The position numbers and the translations under genes were made by a program. 5,476 bases of DNA, from the NCBI GenBank assembly GCA_027296045.1, contig JAPUJS010000097.1:1-5476 (forward strand), in the 5' to 3' direction. The notes under the pieces are model-generated. The model did no database searches. It had not been told where the DNA came from and saw only the letters and a list, made by a program, of their open reading frames with translations. This document shows, piece by piece, positions 1-5,476 of the stretch (positions are counted from its first letter, which is position 1; each line of letters opens with the position of its first letter). Origin of the DNA: a bacterium. Its GTDB lineage: Bacteria; Latescibacterota; UBA2968.

Positions 1-1091
1 CCCTGGTAATAGTCGTTGCGTTTCATATAGGCTTCGGCGACTTCTGGGCCAGAGATTTTGAAACCCTGTTCGGTAACTTCCAGAAGACCGGGGTCCAGGC
101 TGTCTCGGATTTCGTCCAGGTTATGGCGGGCAAGTCCCGCAAAGGCCGATCCCCAGATGACGCTCAGAATATCTTCCCAGGGGTCTGGCAGATCCGGATG
201 GGCTTCTTCTATGTGACAGCCGAGTTCTTCAAATCGGGCAGCTGCACGGGCCGAAATATCCTGCACTTCCGGTTCGATGGGGGCATAGCCCAGGTTGGGC
301 GACCAGGCAACACGCAGGCCGTTCAGGTTGCCCTCCAGGCAGGCCGTATAGTCGGTGTGTCCGGGAAGCGAGGTTGGGTCACGGGGGTCCGGGCCGGCCA
401 GGGTTTTCAACATGAGCGCTGCATCGTATACGGTGCGAGTGATGGGGCCTATGTGGGAGAGGACGGCAACGGCGCTGGGCGGATAGTAGGGGACCAGGCC
501 CCAGGAGGGTTTGAAGCCATAGACACCGGAGAACGAAGCGGGGATACGAATGGAACCGGCCCCATCGGAACCCTGAGAAATGGTGCTCAGGCCCGCAGCA
601 ACAGCGGCCGCTGCCCCCCCGCTGGAGCCGCCTGCTGTGTGGCCGTGTTTCCAGGGATTGTGGGTGGGACCAACGATTCGGTTGCCCGAGTCGCCTTTCC
701 AGCCCATTTCCGGGGTGTTGGTCTTGCCGAGCATGACCATGCCGGCTTGATAGAGGCGTTCGACAATGGGGGCGTCAAAATCCGGCACCCAGTCTTTGGA
801 AAGCAGCGATCCCTTGGTGGTACGAATTCCCCGGGTTACGGTAAGATCTTTCAGCGATCCGGGAATGCCGGATAAAGGCGGTGCGTTGCCTGTAGCATAG
901 GCCTGTTCCGACAGACGCGCCTGTTTCAGGGCGAGGTCCGGAGTGACGGTGACAAAGGCGTTGAGATCGGGATTTCGCCGGTCGATGTGGTCCAGGATCA
1001 CCCGGGTGACCTCTACGGGGGAAAGCTCCCTACGCTGATACAGATCACGCAGCTCAGAGATGGACAAGTAGCATATATCTGTGGGGTTCAT
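1..1091 (-). CDS. Amidase-signature family hydrolase (C-terminus cut by window edge)
   Basis: Serine amidohydrolase that would cleave a carboxamide bond to give an acid and an amine or ammonia; probably cytoplasmic, since no signal peptide is visible. The reading frame is open from the ATG at 1091 to the left edge, giving 363 residues of a family usually about 450-500 long, so the C-terminus is missing. The N-terminus (LSISELRDLYQRRELSPVEV) is typical. The Ser-cisSer-Lys triad is visible: Lys81 in GIPGSLKD, Ser156 in GGSSGG and the nucleophile Ser180 in GAGSIRIP. The spacings of 75 and 24 residues equal those known for fatty acid amide hydrolase (Lys142, Ser217, Ser241). The stretch 154-185 fits the amidase signature throughout. 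It starts 17 bases after the PhyH stop with only a weak ribosome binding site, so it is probably the distal, perhaps translationally coupled, gene of an operon. GatA (Glu-tRNA amidotransferase A) belongs to the same family, but no gatB or gatC is visible, so a free-standing amidase of unknown substrate is the safer call. Confidence 0.93.
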   Translation of the reverse strand, partial: MNPTDICYLSISELRDLYQRRELSPVEVTRVILDHIDRRNPDLNAFVTVTPDLALKQARLSEQAYATGNAPPLSGIPGSLKDLTVTRGIRTTKGSLLSKDWVPDFDAPIVERLYQAGMVMLGKTNTPEMGWKGDSGNRIVGPTHNPWKHGHTAGGSSGGAAAAVAAGLSTISQGSDGAGSIRIPASFSGVYGFKPSWGLVPYYPPSAVAVLSHIGPITRTVYDAALMLKTLAGPDPRDPTSLPGHTDYTACLEGNLNGLRVAWSPNLGYAPIEPEVQDISARAAARFEELGCHIEEAHPDLPDPWEDILSVIWGSAFAGLARHNLDEIRDSLDPGLLEVTEQGFKISGPEVAEAYMKRNDYYQ

Positions 1092-1108
1092 AAATAGCTC
1101 GTATGGGA

Positions 1109-1972
1109 TTAGCCGTAAGCGCCGTGGTCTAAAAATCCGAGCAACCGTTTGAGTCTGGGGTTGGCATCCTGGTAGACATGCTTGGGCATGGTGTAGTTCA
1201 TGAAGGGATAGTATTTGTGGCCCACAAGGCGCCGGGCATAGGTGATCTGGGTGACGTAGCGGTTTTGTTTGCTCTGGTTGGGACCGCCCCGGTGCCAGAC
1301 CTGGTTGTTGAACATGACCACGCTGCCGGCCTTGCCCAGGTTATGTTCCACTTTGTCTTTCCATTTTGACCAATCGGGACATTTGGAAACCTGGCGTACG
1401 TTGGCACCAAAGAGGTGGGAACCGGGGATGACTTCGGTGCCGCCGTTTTCGACTTTGGTAACGTCGGTCAAATAATAGTTACAGGTGAACACAATGACGG
1501 GAAGCCGGATATTTGTTGGGGGTTCTCCGTCGGTGACGATCAAATGGGGGGCATCGTCCTGGTGCCAGCCCGTGATGCCACCGCCGGGCGGGGTGATGAA
1601 CGAGTTGTTGTGGATGATATGGCATCTTTCGTCAATGATGGCTTCGGCGAGGCTGACGATGGGCTCCAGGTCAAAGAGGTTGAGGTTGGCCGGGCTGTGT
1701 TCGAACATGCAATGGCACAACCGGATTTGAGAGCCGGTTTTACGGCTGTTTACTTTGCCATCGGGATCCTCATCACGAGAGGTAAAATTTTCGAGCGACC
1801 AGTCCAGGTCGGCTTTGAGCTGGGCGACGTGTTCTTCACTTAATACTTCTTCCAGACAGAGGTATCCATCCCGGTTGAAGGTGTTTGCCCATTCCTGAAC
1901 CTGGTCTGGATCGAGTGGATAATTGGATTCAAATCGCTGATTATTGGTACTGCTGGGGGCTTGCGTGGTCAT
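1109..1972 (-). CDS. Phytanoyl-CoA dioxygenase (PhyH) family Fe(II)/2-oxoglutarate oxygenase
   Basis: Predicted non-haem iron oxygenase that couples 2-oxoglutarate decarboxylation to hydroxylation of an unidentified small substrate; cytoplasmic, 287 residues, which is normal family length. The N-terminus has the usual PhyH opening (NRDGYLCLEEVLSEEHVAQL, about 33-52). The iron-binding triad is complete: His137 and Asp139 in GWHQDD, and distal His227 in QVWHRGG. Arg238, eleven residues after the distal His, is the expected 2-oxoglutarate carboxylate ligand. The segment ENGGTEVIPGSH (175-186) is the usual pre-strand motif. The end, with YPFMNYTMPKH and RLLGFLDHGAYG, resembles a PhyH subgroup common in uncultured marine bacteria. 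I chose the ATG at 1972, which has GGA about nine bases upstream. A GTG at 2014 would add 14 residues (VWVRPPSPYIWNAQ) that do not look like family sequence. The gene lies between the broken PhyH copy and the amidase on the same strand. The substrate cannot be predicted; annotation as a true phytanoyl-CoA hydroxylase would be overreach. Confidence 0.93.
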   Translation of the reverse strand: MTTQAPSSTNNQRFESNYPLDPDQVQEWANTFNRDGYLCLEEVLSEEHVAQLKADLDWSLENFTSRDEDPDGKVNSRKTGSQIRLCHCMFEHSPANLNLFDLEPIVSLAEAIIDERCHIIHNNSFITPPGGGITGWHQDDAPHLIVTDGEPPTNIRLPVIVFTCNYYLTDVTKVENGGTEVIPGSHLFGANVRQVSKCPDWSKWKDKVEHNLGKAGSVVMFNNQVWHRGGPNQSKQNRYVTQITYARRLVGHKYYPFMNYTMPKHVYQDANPRLKRLLGFLDHGAYG

Positions 1973-2028
1973 CTGAGCATTCCATATGTATGGTGAGGGA
2001 GGTCGTACCCACACCGCGTAGGATGTGT

Positions 2029-2419
2029 TCAGGGTGCGACGGCTTCTTTTCCCAGGTGTTCTTCAATCCAGTTTTTGAGCGGCACGTCTTCTTCTTTGGG
2101 AGAGGTATAGCCGAAGCCACCCGAATAGCTGACGTCCAGGAGTTGCTTCTGGATGGGCGTACACCGGTCCAGAATGTGGGAAACAGAGTGATCGTCTCGC
2201 GGCCGGGGGATCTTTGCCGATAAAATCACGCAGGTGCAGCAAGTCGTGAGGGCCCAGGCCAAACCGGGGGCGGTAGCGGGCCTGGATCCGTTCAATGGCA
2301 CGCAGGGATTCTTCCAGCTGATCGGGGGTGAGTGCGTTTTCGATGGTCAGGTAACCGTTTTGTTCAAACGATTGGCGTTCGGTCTCAGTGAGGATGTGAT
2401 CCAGGCAGGCGGTGTCCAT
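2029..2419 (-). pseudogene. PhyH-family oxygenase remnant with internal out-of-frame deletion
   Basis: Two pieces of one PhyH-type gene lie in different frames. From the ATG at 2419 about 70 residues look genuine: TETERQSFEQNGYLTIENAL is the family's N-terminal motif, and it runs to LHLRDFIGKD, ending at 2210. After that the frame becomes arginine-rich and non-family-like and stops at 2063. A second frame takes over near 2205-2199 with RPRDDHSVSHILDRC and continues through QKQLLDV, GYTSPKEEDVPLKNW and EEHLGKEAVAP to a TGA at 2029; by recall these match the C-terminal end of the same PhyH subgroup. The middle, which would carry the HxD motif, distal His and 2-oxoglutarate Arg, is absent. About 130 family-like residues remain of an expected 290 or so, so roughly 160 codons are lost and the join is out of frame. 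An intact, very strong ribosome binding site remains, so a 118-residue aberrant product could still be made. It is not a close duplicate of the downstream PhyH gene. A metagenome mis-assembly would look the same. Confidence 0.8.
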
Positions 2420-2427
2420 CGTTGACT

Positions 2428-2433
2428 CCTCCT
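2428..2433 (-). promoter_or_regulatory. Strong Shine-Dalgarno site of the broken PhyH gene
   Basis: On the minus strand AGGAGG (within GAGGAGGAG) lies eight bases before the ATG at 2419. It is the best ribosome binding site in the window and fixes the start of the damaged gene. It suggests that the gene was well translated before it broke, and that ribosomes may still enter the transcript here. Confidence 0.75.
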
Positions 2434-2500
2434 CTACAGGCGTGAAAACCCCTATTCCGTTTTCAGATTTTCCGTATATTCCCTGGTATTCTAATGGAAT

Positions 2501-2508
2501 TAAATTTG
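2501..2508 (+). promoter_or_regulatory. Weak candidate -7 element (TAnnTTTG) for the SDR gene
   Basis: TAAATTTG fits the TAnnTTTG -7 element used by Bacteroidota sigma factors and lies about 55 bases before the SDR start. No convincing TTTG-type -33 element lies upstream at the expected distance, and I found no good sigma70 pair on this strand. It is offered only because the rightward gene needs a promoter in this 144-base gap. Confidence 0.18.
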
Positions 2509-2516
2509 AAATTCAA
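2506..2516. promoter_or_regulatory. Short perfect palindrome TTGAAATTCAA in the divergent intergenic region
   Basis: Two five-base arms, TTGAA and TTCAA, flank a central A. The site lies between the divergent PhyH and SDR genes and overlaps the -35 element of the leftward promoter candidate, where a repressor or shared regulator could act on both directions. A single site this short in AT-rich DNA may be coincidence, and no regulator gene is present in the window. Confidence 0.25.
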
Positions 2517-2563
2517 CTCCTTTCTACTTTGCGCAGAACGCGCTTTACAACAGGGAGAGGCTT

Positions 2564-3340
2564 ATGTCGGAATTCAAGGATCGCGTCGTGATTGTCACCG
2601 GAGGTGCCAAAGGGATTGGGGCTGGGATCAGTCGCGCCTTTGCTCAGGAAGGGGCCCATGTTATTTGTGCCGATGTGGACGTTGAAGCCGGGGAAGCCCT
2701 GGCCGGTGAAGTCGAAGGCATCCGGTTTCAGGAGGCCGATGTGGCCAGGAGCGAGGCTTGCAGGGGGCTGGTTGAGACGGCGGTGTCAACCTGGGGGAAG
2801 GTGGATGTGGTGTGCAACAATGTGGGCATTCAGCCGACGAGCAGCTATTTGCCGGCGCACGAATTGCCCGAGGAAGTGTGGGACCGGATTCTGGATGTGA
2901 ACCTCAAGAGCAGTTTTTTGATGACACAGTATTGTGTGCCCGAGATGAAGAAGGCCGGCGGGGGTGTGATTATTAATACCGCCAGCGTGCAGGGGTTGCA
3001 GTCGATGAAAGGCGTTTCGGCCTATGCGGCCAGTAAAGGGGGGATTCTTTCTTTAACGCGGCAACTGGCGCTGGAATATGCCGAGGACAATATTCGGGTG
3101 TTGGCGGTAAATCCAGGGACCATCGATACCCCGCTTCTGGCCGAAGCGATGGATTATTTGGGGATCGACCACCTGGAGGGTAAAAAGAGCTATGCCGATT
3201 TACATCCCCTCAAGCGACTTGGAAGTCCCGATGATATTGCCCAGGTGGTACTCTTTTTGGCCAGTGATCGGGCGAGTTTTATGACCGGAGAATACGTGTG
3301 TGTGGATGGGGGACTGATGGCAAAGGGGGCCTGGGCTTAG
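2564..3340 (+). CDS. Classical short-chain dehydrogenase/reductase (SDR) family oxidoreductase
   Basis: NAD(P)-dependent oxidoreductase, 258 residues, which is the standard length for a classical SDR; cytoplasmic, normally a tetramer. The Rossmann nucleotide site is TGGAKGIG (12-19). Asp37 at the end of the second strand favours NAD(H) over NADP(H). The catalytic tetrad is complete: Asn113, Ser141, Tyr154 and Lys158 (YAASK). The usual NNAG motif reads NNVG (85-88), a tolerated variation. The PG motif (184-185) and the C-terminal VDGG (247-250) are present. The ATG at 2564 follows GGGAGAGG at 2553-2560, which fixes the start. The gene diverges from the PhyH-amidase unit and shares its upstream region, so co-regulation is possible but unproven. 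The substrate is unknown: this subgroup includes 3-oxoacyl-ACP reductase-like, sugar and alcohol dehydrogenases, and the sequence does not decide between them. The stop is followed by an A-rich stretch with no clear rho-independent terminator. Confidence 0.95.
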   Translation: MSEFKDRVVIVTGGAKGIGAGISRAFAQEGAHVICADVDVEAGEALAGEVEGIRFQEADVARSEACRGLVETAVSTWGKVDVVCNNVGIQPTSSYLPAHELPEEVWDRILDVNLKSSFLMTQYCVPEMKKAGGGVIINTASVQGLQSMKGVSAYAASKGGILSLTRQLALEYAEDNIRVLAVNPGTIDTPLLAEAMDYLGIDHLEGKKSYADLHPLKRLGSPDDIAQVVLFLASDRASFMTGEYVCVDGGLMAKGAWA

Positions 3341-3491
3341 AAAATAAAAAAGAGAATTGAAACCAAAGTGTTTCGTTCGTGTCATATTCATCAGAGAAAT
3401 AAGATCCCAGAACCGATCAGGGGTATAAGCGTTCAATTCTGTTGGGAGGGTAAAGCCCCGCGTTTGCCTTTTTCGTCAGGGATTTGTGAAT

Positions 3492-5476
3492 ATGCCACAT
3501 CGATTTTCCAGATTTTGTGTGCTCACCGTGCTTTGCCTGTTGCCGGTGAGCATTTCTTTTGCACAGACGGAAACGATTGTCTATGGGGTTGTGACCGATG
3601 CCGAGACGGGAAAACCGCTTGCGTTTGTTACCATTCATGTTGAAGGGACGTATCAGGCTTCGATTACCAATGTGAACGGACGGTATGAGATAAGGGTCGA
3701 ACATGTACCGGCTGTGCTTCGGATCAGTCATATTGGATATGCTTCCCAGAAGATTCAAATGGATGAGGGGGCACCTGGAGAATACAATATCCGGTTGGAA
3801 CCGGTTACCTATGAGCTGGAAGAGATTGTTGTGACGGCCGAGGATCTGGGGCCGAATATTATGCGGAAGGTGATCGAGAAAAAGCAGGCGTGGCAAAAGG
3901 CGATGCAGGGGTTTCGGGTGGAGGCTTATACCCGGTTGACACTGGAGAATGATACCGGGATTGTGGCGATTATGGAAAGTCTGTCGGACGCGTTTTGGGA
4001 CCGGGAGAAGGGGTGGCGCGAGGTGCTGAAGTCCAAGCGAGAGACCAGCAATATGGATCTGGACTTTGGCGAGGCCGTTCCGGCAGCAGCGGCGGTGACC
4101 AACCTGTATGATGATAATATTGATGTGGGGGGGCACAATTTGATGGGGGTGACGCATCCGGATGCGGTGGCTCACTACCGTTTCCGACTGGTGGGGCGGA
4201 GATATCTGGACGATCAGTTGATCTATGATATTTCGGTGATACCTAAGAACAAGCTGGTTTCGGCTTTTGAAGGACAGGTTTCGGTGCTGGATAGCGCCTA
4301 TGCAATGGTGGAAGCGTCTTTGAAGCCCAACCAGGCGTTTTTGTTTCCGCCGCCCATCCGGGGGCTGAGTGTGAATTTCAAGCAGCAGTTCAGTGATTTT
4401 GGGAAAGCATTCTGGCTGCCTGTTGGGCTCCAGTTTGAAGCGGAACTGGATATCGGGATTCTGGGGCTGTATTTTCCGATGATCAAGATGTCCCAATTGT
4501 CCCGATTGTCGGGCTATGAGGTGAATGCGGTTCGTCCGGATTCGCTTTATGCAAAGCGGCGGGTGTTGACGGTGGATTCGGTGGCCGTTCGGCAGGATTC
4601 CCTTTTGAACCGCCGTGGTGTGGTGGTGCCACTATCTGAGGTGGAACAGACGGCCTATGTGCGGATTGATAGTACGATGACATTGGAGCAGGCATTTGAG
4701 CCCAGGGGATTCTTGGCCCGGTTTGTGAAAGAGGATGAAGAGGAACGGGAGGAAAGGCGAAGGCGCAGAAGGGAACGGAGGAATCGGAGGGAAGGGCAGC
4801 AGGGGCAGCAAGATCAGAATGCAAAGGAGCCGGTCCACTTGAACCCGTTGAAAAATCTGAAGCCGCAAGTGTGGTACAATCGCGTGGACGGCGCACATCT
4901 GGGGGTTCGAAAGACGCTCCAGGCAAACTGGCTGGAATTGTCCGGGGTGGGAGCCTACAATACCGGGATCAAACGCTGGTCGATAAATGGCGTTGCGAAA
5001 TTTTCGTGGGGCGAACGACAACGGGGATTTTTGGAATTGGATTATTTACGCGGGAGTGAGAAGCGGTATCCGTCACATCTGTTTTCCAGGTGGCACACCA
5101 GTACCTTATCGCTTTTTGGGAAAGAAGATTATTTCGATTTTTTCTGGAATAAACGGCTGAATACAAAAGTGGGCTATTGGTTTCGAACACTCGACACAAC
5201 GGTGTCTGCCGGGGTGAATGTGGAACGTCACCGGTCGTTGGCCGAAACGACCCATTATACGCTGTTTGGAAACGATTTTGTCCAGCGTGTGAATCCGGCC
5301 ATTGATCCTGGAAGGTTGCGATCGGTGGTGTTTCGGGTGAGGACGAACAAAACGGAGGAAGAGGAGCCGGTATTTGTCGGACGGAAACAGGTCGATGTGA
5401 TGGTGGAGCACAGTCGGCCAGGGCTTTTTTCGAGTGACTTTTCGTTTACGCGATATCATTTTTTATTCAATCCTAG
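3492..5476 (+). CDS. Secreted CarboxypepD_reg-like / DUF5686 family protein (C-terminus cut by window edge)
   Basis: The frame is open from the ATG at 3492 to the right edge, giving 661 residues; family members usually exceed 800. Residues 1-24 form a Sec signal peptide: a basic start (HRFSR), a hydrophobic core (about 8-22) and a likely cut after Ala24 (SFA/Q). Residues about 29-103 are a CarboxypepD_reg-like beta-sandwich (GVVTDAETGKPLAFVTI, NVNGRYEI, ISHIGYASQ). The linker LEEIVVTAED (109-118) and the helix NIMRKVIEKK (122-131) lead into the DUF5686-like region, where VEAYTRL, YNRVDGAHLG (462-471) and GKEDYFDFF resemble family landmarks. The C-terminal half is rich in alternating aromatic and polar strands, consistent with an outer-membrane beta-barrel. 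Residues about 414-434 are an unusual Arg/Glu-rich run. The ribosome binding site (AGGGA, ten bases upstream) is weak; an in-frame GTG at 3486 is a less likely start. The function of DUF5686 is not established. SusC/RagA TonB-dependent transporters share the N-terminal domain, but no TonB plug domain follows it here. Confidence 0.85.
   Translation, partial: MPHRFSRFCVLTVLCLLPVSISFAQTETIVYGVVTDAETGKPLAFVTIHVEGTYQASITNVNGRYEIRVEHVPAVLRISHIGYASQKIQMDEGAPGEYNIRLEPVTYELEEIVVTAEDLGPNIMRKVIEKKQAWQKAMQGFRVEAYTRLTLENDTGIVAIMESLSDAFWDREKGWREVLKSKRETSNMDLDFGEAVPAAAAVTNLYDDNIDVGGHNLMGVTHPDAVAHYRFRLVGRRYLDDQLIYDISVIPKNKLVSAFEGQVSVLDSAYAMVEASLKPNQAFLFPPPIRGLSVNFKQQFSDFGKAFWLPVGLQFEAELDIGILGLYFPMIKMSQLSRLSGYEVNAVRPDSLYAKRRVLTVDSVAVRQDSLLNRRGVVVPLSEVEQTAYVRIDSTMTLEQAFEPRGFLARFVKEDEEEREERRRRRRERRNRREGQQGQQDQNAKEPVHLNPLKNLKPQVWYNRVDGAHLGVRKTLQANWLELSGVGAYNTGIKRWSINGVAKFSWGERQRGFLELDYLRGSEKRYPSHLFSRWHTSTLSLFGKEDYFDFFWNKRLNTKVGYWFRTLDTTVSAGVNVERHRSLAETTHYTLFGNDFVQRVNPAIDPGRLRSVVFRVRTNKTEEEEPVFVGRKQVDVMVEHSRPGLFSSDFSFTRYHFLFNP
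4731..4817 (+). repeat. Low-complexity purine-rich tract coding for an Arg/Glu/Gln-rich segment
   Basis: Within the DUF5686-like gene about 87 nearly all-purine bases encode an acidic start (EDEEEREE), an arginine-dense core (RRRRRR, then RERRNRRE) and a Gln/Gly tail (GQQGQQDQ), residues about 414-442. It falls between the N-terminal soluble part and the YNRVDG motif, where a flexible periplasmic or surface loop would be expected. Short repeated units (agg/gaa/cgg, cagcaggggcagcaa) suggest growth by replication slippage. The frame stays open through it, so it is an in-frame expansion and not damage. Confidence 0.6.

Larger units (their letters stand above)
2488..2516 (-). promoter_or_regulatory. 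Candidate sigma70-type promoter for the leftward PhyH-amidase unit
   Basis: Read on the minus strand, TTGAAT (2516-2511, 4/6 to the -35 consensus) is followed by exactly 17 bases and TAGAAT (2493-2488, 5/6 to the -10 consensus). Transcription would start near 2481 and leave an untranslated leader of about 60 bases before the ATG at 2419. The position is right for the three-gene leftward unit. If the organism uses Bacteroidota-type promoters (TTTG / TAnnTTTG) instead, this match could be chance. The -35 half overlaps the palindrome at 2506-2516. Confidence 0.45.

Noticed and set aside
123..875. Plus-strand open frame of 250 codons opposite the amidase gene
   Set aside because: The minus-strand frame carries a complete amidase signature with correctly spaced catalytic residues; the plus-strand translation is Gly/Arg-rich with no recognisable motif, a typical shadow.
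1973..2014. GTG at 2014 as the start of the intact PhyH gene
   Set aside because: It adds 14 residues unlike the family, whereas the ATG at 1972 has a reasonably placed GGA and gives a normal-length protein.
3359..3374. Hairpin GAAAC-N6-GTTTC after the SDR gene as a terminator
   Set aside because: The stem is only five base pairs with no T-run on the plus strand. On the minus strand a T-rich tract lies about eight bases away, but no leftward gene precedes it.
3341..3491. Promoter ahead of the DUF5686-like gene (TTGAAA at 3357 with CATATT at 3383)
   Set aside because: The spacer is about 20 bases and the -10 match is only 4/6; no better pair was found, so no promoter is called in this gap.
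3417..4496. Minus-strand open frame of 359 codons opposite the DUF5686-like gene
   Set aside because: The translation is rich in His, Arg, Pro and Ile without domain features, and the opposite strand has a signal peptide and known domains. It arises from the codon bias of the real gene.
4483..5021. Two overlapping minus-strand open frames of 129 and 147 codons rich in Pro, Ser and Leu
   Set aside because: They are antisense to the purine-rich Arg/Glu tract, which reads as Pro/Leu/Ser on the other strand; no ribosome binding site or motif supports them.

Overview
The window reads as ordinary chromosomal DNA of a bacterium, probably a member of the FCB superphylum or a neighbouring uncultured lineage such as Latescibacterota or Poribacteria. 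Three things point that way. One is a secreted protein with a CarboxypepD_reg-like domain followed by a DUF5686-type region. Another is a pair of phytanoyl-CoA dioxygenase (PhyH)-family genes side by side, a family that is strongly expanded in those lineages. The third is the coding style. The phylum assignment is an inference from gene content and was not tested against any database.

Layout: the left 2.4 kb is transcribed leftward. In transcription order it holds a broken PhyH-family gene (2419-2029), an intact PhyH-family oxygenase (1972-1109) and, 17 bases further on, an amidase-signature hydrolase (1091 to beyond the left edge). The spacing suggests one transcription unit. A good sigma70-like promoter (-35 TTGAAT, 17-base spacer, -10 TAGAAT) lies on the minus strand at 2516-2488, ahead of it. 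A short divergent intergenic region (2420-2563) separates this unit from a rightward classical short-chain dehydrogenase/reductase (2564-3340). After a 151-base gap a rightward gene for a secreted, probably outer-membrane-associated CarboxypepD_reg/DUF5686 protein starts at 3492 and runs off the right edge.

How the genes may work together: an Fe(II)/2-oxoglutarate oxygenase, an amidase and an SDR oxidoreductase could act in sequence on a small organic substrate (hydroxylation, amide hydrolysis, alcohol/ketone conversion). No substrate can be read from the sequence, and the SDR is on the opposite strand. The DUF5686 gene looks unrelated to this group.

The most notable observation is the first PhyH gene. 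It keeps a convincing N-terminus with a strong ribosome binding site and a convincing family C-terminus in another reading frame, but lacks the whole catalytic middle. This indicates an out-of-frame internal deletion of very roughly 160 codons, or an assembly mis-join. I found no RNA gene, CRISPR array, insertion sequence, attachment site or origin, and nothing that supports a new defence or mobile system.
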